A stretch of 64,000 nucleotides of DNA from Acidobacteriota bacterium (GCA_018000455.1 JAGNJW010000007.1:1-64000); one strand, 5' to 3'; numbered from the stretch's first letter, positions 39,734-50,289 are shown. A program made the numbers and translations. The notes: generated by a model not told the origin, from the sequence alone.

Positions 39734-41407
39734 TCAGCGGGCACTTCGAGGGCGGGGCACTACCTCGTTTCGGAGTCGTGTGCGCGGGCTGCTCGTGGGC
39801 GGCGGAGCGACGGTGCTCCACCAGTCGCGCAGTTGCCCCTCATCCCATTCTCCGCTGACCTCGATCTGATCGAGAAGCCTCAGGACCTCTCGCGCCGATT
39901 GCGGCCGGTCCGTCGGGCTCTTGGCCAGCAGGCACGTCAGGAGGGCCTCGAGAGCACCCGGCACGGGTCCAGCCACCTTGGCGAAGAGGGGGGATGGGAT
40001 CGCCTTGTGGACGTGGGCGAACATCAGCGCCACGACGGTGTCTTCATCGAACAGATGTCGTCCCGCCAGCAGCCAATACGCCACGCAGCCCACGGCATAG
40101 AGATCGGCCCGATGATCGACGTCGTCGGGGGCCACGGCCATTTCGGGAGCCATGAAGGCCGGCGTGCCCAGAATTTCATCCTCGCGTGTCAGCCCAGTCG
40201 GGTCATCGCGGTCGGAGCGGGAGATTCCGGTGACCAGCCCGAAGTCGAGCACCTTGATGATGTCCAGCTTCGCTCCCTGCCGGCACAGGAAGATGTTCGC
40301 AGGCTTGATGTCCCGATGGATCAGACCCTGCTCGTGGGCCTCAGCCAGCGAGAGACATCTCTGACGAACCATCCGCACGACACGCCACGCTGGCTGCGGG
40401 CCGTCGCGCCGGACGAGCGCGTCGAGATCCATGCCGTCCAGAAGTTCCATCACGTAGTAGAAGTCGCCGGCGTCGGTGCGTCCGAAGTCGTACAACTCCA
40501 CGGTGTGCGTGGAACGCAGGTGAGCCGTGGCTCGCGCTTCGCGCTCGAAGCGGCGCAGCGCGTTGGCCGCCTGCTCCGGTCCGGCTCGGATCCGATCCGA
40601 CTTGATGAGCTTGAGGGCGGCTGGCCGGGCCAGCATCTTGTGCCTGGCCAGCCAGACCTCTCCCATCCCGCCGTGGCCCAGTTCCTCGAGCAACTCGTAG
40701 CTTCCCAACTCCCGCGACCGACGGCGCTCCTCGCGCAGCGCATTGTCGATGCGATGAATGGCAATGGACATGAAGAGGCTGAGGACCACGCTGAGTGGCA
40801 CGTTGGCGAACGTCTCGGGCGACAGGATCGCCCAGTAGTCGATTCCGCTCATCAGGGACCACCCGACCGGGAGGGCGAGCAGCGGCAAGGCAAGCGACAG
40901 CGCCAACAGCAGGTGCCTACTGGGTGAGCCCGGCACGAACGGCGGAAAGAGCGCCATCAACAGGCACGTCCATGGCAGCCCGTCGACGAGGCTGATCGGC
41001 TGCGCGCCAGAAGCCAGCGACTCCACGCTCACCGCATCCGACCACTGAAAGAAGTGAAGAGCCTCGAGAGTCTGATGGAGCCCGACCGAGAAGACCATGA
41101 AACAGGCGAGCCGCGTCAGGGTTCCGAGCGACGCGTCGGTCTTCCGGGCGGCGAGGTACACCGACCATGCCAGCGCGGCCATTACGACGTTCTTCAGACG
41201 CGCGGGACTCGTCAGACCCGAGGTCGCGAAGCCGGCGTGCATGGCGAGATCGAGGGGAACGGCAACGCTGTAGGCCACCGCCGCGAGCGCCGCAAAGGCG
41301 GCAACACGATTCCTGATGCTCGCGGCGAGAACCGGATCGCCCTCGTCCCGGGCCGGCGATGCTCCCGTCCCGCTGTCTCGCCGGAGAAGTGTAGTGGCTT
41401 CGTGCAT
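39734..41407 (-). CDS. membrane-anchored Ser/Thr protein kinase
   Basis: A 557-residue protein. The N-terminal half (about 28-245) has roughly six membrane helices, such as NRVAAFAALAAVAYSVAVPL and SRHLLLALSLALPLLALPVG, and no known sensor domain. The kinase domain (about 260-530) has ELGHGGMGEVWLARH (glycine loop), AALKLIKSD (ATP Lys), HRDIKPANIF (catalytic Asp) and KVLDFGLVTG (DFG), so it should be active. GTPAFMAPEMA is the typical activation-segment end. The short C-terminal tail is proline and arginine-rich. Unlike the kinase at 20415-23600 the membrane part is N-terminal and there is no TPR domain or sigma factor beside it. Its target is unknown. Confidence 0.88.
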   Translation of the reverse strand: MHEATTLLRRDSGTGASPARDEGDPVLAASIRNRVAAFAALAAVAYSVAVPLDLAMHAGFATSGLTSPARLKNVVMAALAWSVYLAARKTDASLGTLTRLACFMVFSVGLHQTLEALHFFQWSDAVSVESLASGAQPISLVDGLPWTCLLMALFPPFVPGSPSRHLLLALSLALPLLALPVGWSLMSGIDYWAILSPETFANVPLSVVLSLFMSIAIHRIDNALREERRRSRELGSYELLEELGHGGMGEVWLARHKMLARPAALKLIKSDRIRAGPEQAANALRRFEREARATAHLRSTHTVELYDFGRTDAGDFYYVMELLDGMDLDALVRRDGPQPAWRVVRMVRQRCLSLAEAHEQGLIHRDIKPANIFLCRQGAKLDIIKVLDFGLVTGISRSDRDDPTGLTREDEILGTPAFMAPEMAVAPDDVDHRADLYAVGCVAYWLLAGRHLFDEDTVVALMFAHVHKAIPSPLFAKVAGPVPGALEALLTCLLAKSPTDRPQSAREVLRLLDQIEVSGEWDEGQLRDWWSTVAPPPTSSPRTRLRNEVVPRPRSAR

Positions 41408-41661
41408 CGACCCCGTTTCACTCGCGGCCTGCCTGACCTCAGTCTTCGGCAGCGGCCGCCCATGGTCGCACCCGCGGGAGTCTGGTGCAACGATACGACA
41501 GGGAGGGGCGGTCCTCCTCGACATCCAGGCGTAGCGGATTCCGCCAGAGGAGCCCTCTCGCGTGTTCGCGGGATCTGCAACCGGTGGCCGGCGCCCGCCC
41601 GACTTTCGTCGTGATCGCTCTCGGCACGCACCTGGCACTGGCAACGGTCAATGGCCGGGGG

Positions 41662-41667
41662 TAGACT
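41662..41667 (+). promoter_or_regulatory. TAGACT -10 box, leaderless-type promoter
   Basis: TAGACT ends 6 nt before the ATG at 41674, the same box and spacing as at 26800-26805. Confidence 0.5.
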
Positions 41668-41673
41668 GCCGTC

Positions 41674-42270
41674 ATGGCCGGGGAGGAATCGATGCGCTCG
41701 CCTGCGGCTCCCGTCGACACACGGCTCACCTACGACGACTTCCTGCTCTTTCCGGACGACGGGAAGCGGCACGAGATCATCGACGGGGAACACTACGTGA
41801 CCCCGTCGCCGAATCTACGGCACCAGGACCTGGTCGGGCGACTGTATGTGGCCATCAGCGCCTACCTGGCCACTCGACCTGGCACCGGCCGGCTGTTCCT
41901 GGCGCCACTCGACGTCGTGCTCTCGCACCACGACATCGTCGAGCCCGACCTGCTTTTCGTGGCCGCGGATCAGCGCGACATCCTGACCGAGAAGAACGTT
42001 CAAGGCCCGCCGGCGCTGGTCGTCGAGGTGTTGTCGAAGAGCACCCGCAAGCGCGACGCGCAAATCAAGCGGCGGCTCTTCGAACGCACGGGCGTGCGCG
42101 AATACTGGCTGGTCGATCCGGAACTCGACAGCGTGCAGGTGTTCCGCCCGGTCGAGGGACGCCTCAAGCGCGTGGTCGCACTCACGTCCGAAGACGACCA
42201 CACGCTCACAACGCCGCTCCTTCCAGGCTGTGCGATCGGGATGCGCGAGCTGTTCCGCGCGCCAGCATAG
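41674..42270 (+). CDS. Uma2-family (DUF820) putative endonuclease
   Basis: A 198-residue PD-(D/E)XK-fold protein. RLTYDDFLLFPDDGKRHEII and DGEHYVTPSPNLRHQDLVGR are the N-terminal hallmarks. The active-site carboxylates are in DIVEPDLLFVAADQ and ALVVEVLSKSTRKRD (E-x-x-S/K pattern). RRLFERTGVREYWLVDPELD is also typical. The family spreads as many paralogues; its biological role is unclear, although a nuclease activity is expected from the fold. The last 10 bp before the next (broken, opposite-strand) gene show that the 3' end of that gene was cut right beside this stop. Confidence 0.85.
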   Translation: MAGEESMRSPAAPVDTRLTYDDFLLFPDDGKRHEIIDGEHYVTPSPNLRHQDLVGRLYVAISAYLATRPGTGRLFLAPLDVVLSHHDIVEPDLLFVAADQRDILTEKNVQGPPALVVEVLSKSTRKRDAQIKRRLFERTGVREYWLVDPELDSVQVFRPVEGRLKRVVALTSEDDHTLTTPLLPGCAIGMRELFRAPA

Positions 42271-42755
42271 GCGGCGCGCCCAGCCGTCGGGATCGAGCAC
42301 GTGGAAGCTCTTGAAGTCCGCTCCCACCATGTCTTCACGGGGATTCAGGCCGCGGCGTGTGAGCTCGGCCTTCACGCCCTCGGTGTCCCATGGCTCGATG
42401 CCGTAGGAGATGTGGTTGACGACGCCCGTCACCGGCGGACGCGGCGGCTGACCAGCCGCTACCGCTGGCGCCGGCCACCTTCGGGACGCCGCGAGTTCCT
42501 GATGATGATCTCGCCGACATCGCCGATGCGCAGCGTCGCCTGGTTCTTGCCGTTGTCATTGGCGATTTCCCAGCCCATCAGGTTGGCGTACCATGCGGCG
42601 CTCTTCGTGTTGTCGTTGACCGAGTACGAAATGTGATCAAAGTGCACCGCCTTCCAGGGTGCTTTCGTCTGTGCCGCGGCGCTCGCCGGCGCGAGCGTCG
42701 CGCCGGCCAGCGCCAGCACCGCCAGGCTCTTGATCAACTGGCGGCGATCCTTTCA
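42271..42755 (-). pseudogene. VOC-family (glyoxalase-like) exported protein, broken
   Basis: The 5' part has a twin-arginine signal (DRRQLIKSLAVLALAGATLA) but no usable ATG; the codon at the expected start is TGA. It continues VHFDHISYSVNDNTKSAAWY and WEIANDNGKNQATLRIGDVG, the first VOC half. Between about 42459 and 42432 the frame shifts, and the second half follows as GVVNHISYGIEPWDTEGVKA and FKSFHVLDPDGW. The last residues of the family (after DPDGW) are gone and the sequence meets the end of the Uma2 gene. So the gene has lost its start, its frame and its C-terminus. VOC proteins are metal-dependent lyases or dioxygenases. Confidence 0.75.
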
Positions 42756-42919
42756 GGCAATTGACGGGGCGGTCACTCGAGATCGCGGTCGTTGTCGACA
42801 TCCACCAGTTCCAGCTCCCACGAAATGCGGATTCTGAGCGTGGGCATGCGCGCGGCGGTGACGTCCACCCAGGGCCGCGCCGGCACGCATCCGATCCCGT
42901 CCATGCGGCGCCATGGTAC

Positions 42920-43132
42920 ATGCGCGCCCCCGTGGCGCGGGTCTTCGCGTTCCACGAACGCGACGACACGTTGCCGCGGCTGAGCCCACCCTTCCCGCCG
43001 GTGCGCGTCATCAGCCGCGAAGGCAGCATCCGGCCGGGCGCCCGGATGGAACTGCGGATCGGGCCGATCCGCTGGCTGGCCCTGCACACGGCCTACGAAA
43101 TGAACCGCCTGTTCTTCGACGAGCCGTCGTGA
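42920..43132 (+). pseudogene. SRPBCC/polyketide-cyclase-like fragment
   Basis: A 70-codon frame from the ATG at 42920 reads APVARVFAFHERDDTLPRLS and PPFPPVRVISREGSIRPGAR and ends YEMNRLFFDEPS. This is the first half of a START/SRPBCC domain (pattern AP--RVFAFHE-----L-RL-PP). The first strand upstream and the whole C-terminal half with the long helix are absent. A stop follows FFDEPS. It appears cut at both ends and is unlikely to fold alone. Confidence 0.6.
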
Positions 43133-43174
43133 TTCCCATGGACGGCCAGCGTGCTCGGGCGCATGATGCCCGGC

Positions 43175-44332
43175 ATGGCTGACGCTTCGTCCCGGCTGCG
43201 CTCGATCGACGTCCTGCGCGGGCTGATCATGGTGGTCATGGCCCTCGACCACGTCGGCCTGATGGTGGGCCGCTTCCACTCGCAGGAGATGTGGGCCGGC
43301 GCGTGGACGCGCTATCAGAGCGCGCTGCCGTTCCTGACCCGCTTCGTCACGCACTTCTGCGCGCCTGGATTCTTCCTGTTGATGGGCGCCGGCATGGCGC
43401 TAATGGCCGGGGCACGGGCGCGTCAGGGGTGGACGGACGGGCACATCACGCGCAGCATCGTCACCCGCGGGCTGCTGCTCGTCGTGGTGGCGACGTTCTT
43501 CGAGGTGCCGGCGTTTCTCATCGCCACGCTCAGCGGACCGCCGCTTGGCGACAATTCCGAGTTCGCCATCCCCGGCACCCCGGAGCGACGCTGGGTGCTC
43601 ACGGTGCTCTTCGCGCTGGGCACGTCGATGGCGGTGAGCGGGCTGCTGATTCGCGCGCGCTCAGCGGTGTGGGCGCTGTTGGCTGCGGCGGCGCTGCTCG
43701 TCACGGCCGTCACCACACCAGGGCCGGAGCACGTCGACACGGTCTACGGCTTCGGCCGAACCGTGCTGATGCTCTCGCGGTGGAGCCACGGCGTGTGGGC
43801 GCAGTATCCGCTGGTGCCGTGGTTCGGCATCGCCGCCCTGGGCGTGCTCCTGGGGCGGGCGCTGGCCGCTGACAAAGCGCGCGTCTACCGCGCGCTGCCG
43901 TGGGTGGGCCTGGCCTGCCTCGCTCTGGCCGTTGGCCTGCGCGCCGCCGGCGCCTTCGGCAATCTGCGCGCGCCGCGCGACGGCTCGTGGATCGAGTTCC
44001 TGAACCTCATCAAGTACCCGCCGTCGCTGGTCTTCACGCTGTTCATGGTGGGCGGAAACCTGCTGCTGCTCGCTTTTCTCGAGCGCGCGCAGGTGTGGAC
44101 GACGGGTCTTGGACGCGTCATCGAGACCTTCGGCCGGTCGCCGCTCGCCTTCTACATCGCGCACCTGTGGCTCTTTTCGCTCATCGGCGTGGCGTGGTTC
44201 CGCCAGGGCACGGGCTACGGCGCGGTCTACGCGATCTGGCTCGGCGGCCTGGTGCCGCTGTATCTCGTCACCCGCTGGTACGGCGCCTTCGTTGCGCGCC
44301 GGCCCGCCACCTCGGCGTGGAAGTACTTCTGA
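43175..44332 (+). CDS. DUF1624 membrane protein (heparan-alpha-glucosaminide acetyltransferase-like)
   Basis: About 385 residues from the ATG at 43175 (393 from the in-frame codon at 43151). It has around ten membrane helices. The opening SRLRSIDVLRGLIMVVMALD then HVG is the family signature, with the conserved Asp-His at the end of helix 1. TRFVTHFCAPGFFLLMGAGM follows. The fold is the YeiB/HGSNAT acyltransferase type, moving acetyl groups across the membrane onto sugars or other acceptors; the acceptor is unknown. No partner gene is adjacent. Confidence 0.85.
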   Translation: MADASSRLRSIDVLRGLIMVVMALDHVGLMVGRFHSQEMWAGAWTRYQSALPFLTRFVTHFCAPGFFLLMGAGMALMAGARARQGWTDGHITRSIVTRGLLLVVVATFFEVPAFLIATLSGPPLGDNSEFAIPGTPERRWVLTVLFALGTSMAVSGLLIRARSAVWALLAAAALLVTAVTTPGPEHVDTVYGFGRTVLMLSRWSHGVWAQYPLVPWFGIAALGVLLGRALAADKARVYRALPWVGLACLALAVGLRAAGAFGNLRAPRDGSWIEFLNLIKYPPSLVFTLFMVGGNLLLLAFLERAQVWTTGLGRVIETFGRSPLAFYIAHLWLFSLIGVAWFRQGTGYGAVYAIWLGGLVPLYLVTRWYGAFVARRPATSAWKYF

Positions 44333-44398
44333 TCCGCGGCCGGTGCAAGGGCCGCCTGCATGCCGGGAGTACAATTCCGCTCACTTCAGGAGTTGCCC

Positions 44399-45415
44399 AT
44401 GCCACGCGCTCTCGCCATCCTGTGCCTGACCACTGCCGTCGCGTCGTCCGCCGCTGCGCAGACTGCCAGCCCGCCCCGTAACGATCTGCCGCAGCCCTAC
44501 CGCACCACGCGCGACTGGGGCCAGTTGCCGCCAGGCGTGAAGTGGGCGGCGGTCACGGCCATCGAGACGGCGCCAGACGGCACCCTCTACGTCGTGCACC
44601 GGTGCGTCGGGAACTCCTGTGAGGGCCGCAGCGAACCGCCGATCCTGGCCTTCGACAAGACCGGCAAGCTGCTGCGCAGCTTCGGCCAGGGGATGTTCAA
44701 CTTCCCGCACGGCGGCACTGTCGACCGCGACGGCAACCTGTGGATGACCGACGCCCGCGGGGCCAACGGCATCGGCCACCAGGCCATCAAACTGAGTCCT
44801 CAGGGCAAGGTCCTGATGACCCTGGGCACCAAGGGCGTCAGCGGCTCCGGTCGCGCCCACTTCGACCAGCCGACCGACGTCGTCGAGGCGCCCAATGGCG
44901 ATCTGTTCGTGACCGACAGCCACCGCGACGGCACGAACAACCGCGTGGTGCACTTCACGAAGGACGGCACCTACGTGAAGGAATGGGGCAGGAAGGGCAG
45001 CGGTCCCGGTGAGTTCAGCGAGCCGCACTCGATCGCCATGGATTCGCGCGGGCGCCTGTTCGTGGGCGACCGCGAGAACAACCGCATCCAGCTCTTCGAC
45101 CAGAGCGGCCGCTTCCTCGAGGAGTGGCGGCAGTTCGGGCGCCCGAGCGGGATCGTCATCACCCAGGACGACACGATTTACGTCGCCGACTCCGAGTCCG
45201 GCGGGCGTGACACCGGCGCCCACGAGCTGCCCGGCATCAAGAAGGGCATCCGCATCGGCAGCGCGAAGGACGGATCGGTCACGGCCTTCATCGAAGACCT
45301 GGAGCCGCTGGCGGTCGAACACGCCGGCGCCGAGGGCGTCGGGGTGGACGCCAACGGCAACGTCTACGGCGGCGTGGTGCGACGTCAGATGCTCGAACGT
45401 CATGTGAAGAAGTAG
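44399..45415 (+). CDS. exported NHL-repeat beta-propeller protein
   Basis: A 338-residue protein starting at the ATG at 44399 with an AGGAG ribosome site; a TACAAT box (44370-44375) gives a 17-nt leader. The signal peptide is LAILCLTTAVASSAAAQ. The mature part is a six-bladed propeller of NHL-type repeats: FNFPHGGTVDRDGNLWMTDA, HFDQPTDVVEAPNGDLFVTD, FSEPHSIAMDSRGRLFVGDR, and GVGVDANGNVYGGV. It resembles peptidyl-alpha-hydroxyglycine lyase-like propellers, but no enzymatic claim can be made. A conserved Cys pair (CVGNSC) lies in the first blade. Confidence 0.85.
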   Translation: MPRALAILCLTTAVASSAAAQTASPPRNDLPQPYRTTRDWGQLPPGVKWAAVTAIETAPDGTLYVVHRCVGNSCEGRSEPPILAFDKTGKLLRSFGQGMFNFPHGGTVDRDGNLWMTDARGANGIGHQAIKLSPQGKVLMTLGTKGVSGSGRAHFDQPTDVVEAPNGDLFVTDSHRDGTNNRVVHFTKDGTYVKEWGRKGSGPGEFSEPHSIAMDSRGRLFVGDRENNRIQLFDQSGRFLEEWRQFGRPSGIVITQDDTIYVADSESGGRDTGAHELPGIKKGIRIGSAKDGSVTAFIEDLEPLAVEHAGAEGVGVDANGNVYGGVVRRQMLERHVKK

Positions 45416-45676
45416 CGCCAGCCCCCTGCCCGGAGTCATCCGCCGGCCGTAGCGTCTCGCCGTCCCGGCTCCGTTTCGCCGCGTCGGTCACTCGCACCTC
45501 CCGGCGAATCGCCCGAGGTCCAAGCACTTCTGGGGGCCCCCATCCCCTGACCTGACGTCGCCCGCCTCCCGGTGCGAGTGTCGGTTCCCCGATCGACGAC
45601 GGCTCAAGTCGCCGGGCCGGCGAGACGCCACGGCCGGCGGACGTTCGTCGGTTGCGCCTGCACGTCAGCTTGGACG

Positions 45677-45682
45677 TATGCT
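45677..45682 (+). promoter_or_regulatory. TATGCT -10 box, leaderless-type promoter
   Basis: TATGCT ends 6 nt before the ATG at 45689; a TTGCGC -35-like box lies 19 nt upstream (45652-45657). The 273 bp before this gene otherwise hold only a 12-bp palindrome at 45531-45542. Confidence 0.45.
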
Positions 45683-45688
45683 CCCGGC

Positions 45689-46195
45689 ATGGCAGACGAA
45701 AGCGTAGACCGGCTGAACGCGGTGGGTGTGTTGACGCGGCGCGAGATCGAGGCGCGCATTCTGGCGCCCGTCATACAGGCGCTGGGCCAGCGCTTCGGCC
45801 GCGACGAGGTCGTCGGCATCGTGCGTGAGGTGATTGCGGACATTGCGCGCGAACAGGGTCGCGCCATGGCCGCGTCGCGCGAGGACGCGTCACTCGCGAG
45901 CTTCGCGCAGACGCTCGGCCCGTGGCAGAAGGACGGCGCCATGCAGCTGCGCGTCGTCCAGCAAGCGCCGGCGCAGTTCGAATTCGACGTCACGCGCTGT
46001 CGCTACGCCGAGATGTATCGCGCGCTCGGCATCCCGGAACTCGGCGAGGTGCTGTCGTGCCAGCGCGACGCCTCGCTCATCGAGGGCTTCAATCCGGACG
46101 TCACGCTGACGCGCACGCAGACGATCATGCAGGGCGCCGCCTGCTGCGACTTCCGCTACCGCGCGGCCAGGTCAGCGCACGCCGGCGAGGAGTAG
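45689..46195 (+). CDS. L-2-amino-thiazoline-4-carboxylic acid hydrolase-like protein
   Basis: A 168-residue protein. [20 protein letters not shown] and [21 protein letters not shown] form the helical N-terminal half. The C-terminal half has [40 protein letters not shown] and [13 protein letters not shown], with Cys in CRYAEMY, LSCQRD and CCDFRY. This matches the ATC hydrolase family (PF14196-like). Founding members open the thiazoline ring in cysteine synthesis from ATC; most homologues have unknown roles. The ATG is chosen for its leaderless-type box. Confidence 0.8.
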   Translation: MADESVDRLNAVGVLTRREIEARILAPVIQALGQRFGRDEVVGIVREVIADIAREQGRAMAASREDASLASFAQTLGPWQKDGAMQLRVVQQAPAQFEFDVTRCRYAEMYRALGIPELGEVLSCQRDASLIEGFNPDVTLTRTQTIMQGAACCDFRYRAARSAHAGEE

Positions 46196-46213
46196 ATCGA
46201 CCGCGGATCGCCG

Positions 46214-47680
46214 TCAGGGCCGGAGGCGGACGACGACGCCAGTGGTCCCATCGCGCGGCCCGCCGGGCGTGTCGTCGGCGATCGCCGCATAGACGACGCC
46301 GTCGCCGCTCACGAGATCCTCGAGCCGCCCCCGGAGCCCTGGCACCAAACCGTTCAGGTCGGCGGGCACGGCCAGCCGCACCACCCCGGAGGGCCACTCG
46401 CGGACCGCGACAATCGCGATCTGCGCAAGATCGAGCACGCCTTCGGTGGTCAATGCGTCGAACCGCAGCAGGCGCTCGGCGCCCTGGTCCTCGGACCGAA
46501 ACAGTGCGATGCCTGCGTTGGGGCCGCCGGGCGCCACGTCGAGCGGGCGCACCATTGCCCGTGCCGGTCCGTCCGGCAGCAGCCCCAGGAGCTGGCGCGT
46601 CGACGGATGCCAGGCAATGGCCAAGGGGTGGGCGGTGACGCGTGTGAGCGCGCCGTCGGTCGGCGTCCTGCCGTCGGCGGTCAGCCGCACGACGGCCGGC
46701 ACCGGCAGACTTGCCGCAGGGTGGCCGTCGAACCCCAGTCCCGGAGGCAGCGCTACGTACAGCAGGCCGTCGGGACCGAAGGCCAGGCGTGGCGTCTCCG
46801 CCCGCAGGCGTTCATGGCCCCCGGCCGCATCGCCCCCGGCGGGCGCCTCCGGAGTCAGCGCCGCATCGAAGATCGCCGCCGGCTCGCCGAGACGATCGCC
46901 GACCTCACGCAGTCGCACGATGCGCGCGCGAAGGCGCGCGGCCCCGTCCCGATAGGTGTACGAGACAAACGCGTGACGCGTCGTGGCGACGTCGGGAGGC
47001 ACCGCGAGGGCCAACGCCCCTGTCGGCGGCGGATCCAGCAACCTCGCCGCGTCCAGCGCCACCTCCACGCCGCCCGGCTCGCCCGGATGCACTACGTAGA
47101 CGTGGCCGTCGCCTGCGGCGACGAGCACGCGGCCATCCGGCAGCGGCGCCAGCTGCGCGGGCATGAGGACGTCCCGCGCGATGACGTCGGCGGCGAGCCC
47201 GACGCCGGCGGACAACATCGCGGGCGGCGCCGACACGCGCCCCTCAGCGACGGCGTCGGGCAGCTGCGAGGCGCTGCGGTTGGTGCGTGTCGACACCTTC
47301 TGCACGGTGATCGGCGGTGAGCGCTCGCTCTCGTAGTCAGAGCCGGGAGCGACGGCGACGAGTTCGATCGTGTGGACGCCGTCGCTCATCGCCGGCAGCG
47401 GCCCCGAGCAGTCGGATTCGGTGTCGCTGACGGTGCAGGTGGCCTGGTCGACACTGACCCCTATGCCGTCGATGTAGGCGCGATACGAATAGAGCGTCCC
47501 GTCACCCGGCTGGTACCAGGCGAGGCGTTCGCGCCCGGTCACTACCGTCGCACCGGGCACGGCCGGCGTAGTGGCGGGCGGGGGCGGGGCGGGCGTCTTG
47601 CCACCGCACCCGCCGGCGGCCACTGCCGCCGCCACGGCGAAGCCGGCACCGAGCGCAGCGATCACACGCACGCCCTCCAT
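46214..47680 (-). CDS. lipoprotein with glucose/sorbosone-dehydrogenase-type beta-propeller
   Basis: A 488-residue protein. The N-terminus (FAVAAAVAAGGCGGKTP) is a lipoprotein signal with the lipidated Cys at 25. Residues about 45-125 look like a fibronectin-like domain (RLAWYQPGDGTLYSYRAYID, SDGVHTIELVAVAPGSDY). Residues about 150-488 form a propeller with LAPLPDGRVLVAAGDGHVYV, LAFGPDGLLYVALPPGLGFD, GALTRVTAHPLAIAWHPSTR and a final DGVVYAAIADDTPGG blade. This fits PQQ-dependent sugar dehydrogenase-like proteins, but the catalytic His and the PQQ-binding arginines cannot be identified with confidence. It may bind sugars without oxidising them. Confidence 0.78.
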   Translation of the reverse strand: MEGVRVIAALGAGFAVAAAVAAGGCGGKTPAPPPPATTPAVPGATVVTGRERLAWYQPGDGTLYSYRAYIDGIGVSVDQATCTVSDTESDCSGPLPAMSDGVHTIELVAVAPGSDYESERSPPITVQKVSTRTNRSASQLPDAVAEGRVSAPPAMLSAGVGLAADVIARDVLMPAQLAPLPDGRVLVAAGDGHVYVVHPGEPGGVEVALDAARLLDPPPTGALALAVPPDVATTRHAFVSYTYRDGAARLRARIVRLREVGDRLGEPAAIFDAALTPEAPAGGDAAGGHERLRAETPRLAFGPDGLLYVALPPGLGFDGHPAASLPVPAVVRLTADGRTPTDGALTRVTAHPLAIAWHPSTRQLLGLLPDGPARAMVRPLDVAPGGPNAGIALFRSEDQGAERLLRFDALTTEGVLDLAQIAIVAVREWPSGVVRLAVPADLNGLVPGLRGRLEDLVSGDGVVYAAIADDTPGGPRDGTTGVVVRLRP

Positions 47681-47773
47681 GCTATGGCGAATTCGCCGGC
47701 ACCACGCAAGCTCGTGAATGCGCGTGCAGCCGAGCTGGCGAGACTCGAAACACCGCCCCGGCGCTGACCGCCG

Positions 47774-49536
47774 TCAGCTCGGCGTGCGGTCCATCTGCTC
47801 GAGGGCCGTGACACCGCTGCGCATGCCGAGCAGCCAGATGGCGATGCTCATGGCCACCGCGGTGCCGAACGACAGCGCCATCATCCACTGCTGCCAGCCG
47901 GTCAAGGCCCGCTGGCGCGTCTGGGCGAAGAGGTAGACCGATGACGGCCAGCCGGTGAGCGCGATCATCGCCAGCACGTAGAGCACCGCGAGCACCATGA
48001 AGGCGACGCCGCCGTAGGAGCCCGCCACCTGCGACGGGTTGTCGGCGGCAAAGCGCGGATAGCGGGCGCCGAGGCCCGCCGCGAGCCCGACCAGCGCGAA
48101 CGCCATCAGGAACACTGACGCCGCCGCCACCTGCTTCAGAAACGGGTCGCTGCCGAGGAACTCGTTGCCGGCGATGGTCAGGCACTCGGTGAGCACCACT
48201 ACCGGAATGAGCCCGGTCCAGAACTTGGACCACAGAAAGGCGCGCATCGAGATCGGCGCGCTGCGGATGATCCAGAAGGCGGCCCCTTCGGCCGACACCG
48301 CCGGGAACACGAAGCGAACGGTCACCGTCGCCATGACGAACCCGGCCATGCCCAGGTTGAGAAAGGCGTAGGCGTTCTTGATGACACCACTCATGTACGG
48401 GATGCGGTCGAGGTCGAGCACGCGGAAGTTGTAGAGGTAGACCAGCACCAGCGCCACGAGCAGCAGGAGCTGCGACCACTGGCTGACGTCGCGCAGGAAC
48501 ACCTTGAGATCCTTCACGAGGAGCTGACGCGTGACCGGTGCCAGGGGCAGCAGGCCGACGCTGCGATCGACGACGCGCCATTCGGCAAAGCGGGCCTTTC
48601 GTGCCTCCTGCGACTTGCTGTAGCCGGCGAAATGCCAGCGCTCGAAGGCCGCCGCCAGGCCGATGACGATGGCGGAGGCGGTGGTCCAGAGTGCGGCCAC
48701 GTGCAGCCAGTCGCTGCCGCCCTGCAGGCTCGCGAAGATGGCTTCCCCGGCCCAGAACGACGGCAGCAGCGGCGTGACCGGCGACTGCAGCGTGGCGAAG
48801 AAGTCGGTCACGACCGGCATCGATTCCACCCGTAGCAGGCGCTCGGGCTGAATGACGCGCAGCAGGATGACCAGGCTGGTCGCGAAGACGAGCCCCATCA
48901 ACATCAGGATGTCGCGCGCCCGCCGCGCCGGGAAGACGTTGACGAGCAAGAGGGTCACCGCCGTGCCAAGGCCCACCGGAATGACGACGAACGGCGCGAT
49001 GGTCAGCGTGGCGACGGCCACGAACGACCACGGCGCGCACTTGGCGATGCCCACGCCGGCCAGCACGGGCACGAGAAACACCACGATCATCCATCCCGCC
49101 TGCGACATCGTGCGGGCGAAGCGGGCGAAGAACACCCGCCGGGCAGACACCGGCGAGGCGAACACCAGGCGCAGATCGTCGGAGAGGAAGAAGGTCGAGA
49201 GCGCCGACACCACGCCGCTGAAGGCGAGGAACGACAGGAACGTGAGGAACAGCCACGACAGCCCGATGCGGATCAGGTAGTCGCCGAGCTCGGCGTATTG
49301 CGCCGCCTGGTAGGTGACCCAGAAGGCGCCGGCGACCAGCGCGGCCACGACGGTGAGGCCGATGGCGCCGAAGACGAGCCCGCGCAGCAGGTCGCCACGC
49401 TCGCGCCGCCGGGCCCGGTTGCGCGACGCCCACCAGCCGGGAAGGAGCTGGAAGGTGAACGGCCGGGTCAGGGCGCCCGCGTGGCCGGCGGAGGCCTCCG
49501 GCCCGGGGAATCGCGCGCGCAGGACCTCGGTCGTCA

Positions 49537-49537
<1 letters not shown>
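47774..49537 (-). CDS. ABC transporter permease (ABC-2-type, large)
   Basis: A 587-residue membrane protein with about 12 hydrophobic segments in two halves, for example LRGLVFGAIGLTVVAALVAG and WMIVVFLVPVLAGVGIAKCA. A cytoplasmic loop (about 320-350) carries RKARFAEWRVVDRSVGLLPL. It resembles putative ABC exporters with a fused double permease. The ATG at 49537 overlaps the ATPase stop by 1 nt (TGATG), so it is the third gene of the transglutaminase-ATPase-permease operon. The substrate is unknown. Confidence 0.82.

Positions 49538-50285
<748 letters not shown>

Positions 50286-50289
<4 letters not shown>

Noticed and set aside
45531-45542. 12-bp perfect palindrome TGGGGGCCCCCA
   Set aside because: Lies about 150 bp from the next start codon, with no partner site; chance is likely in GC-rich DNA.
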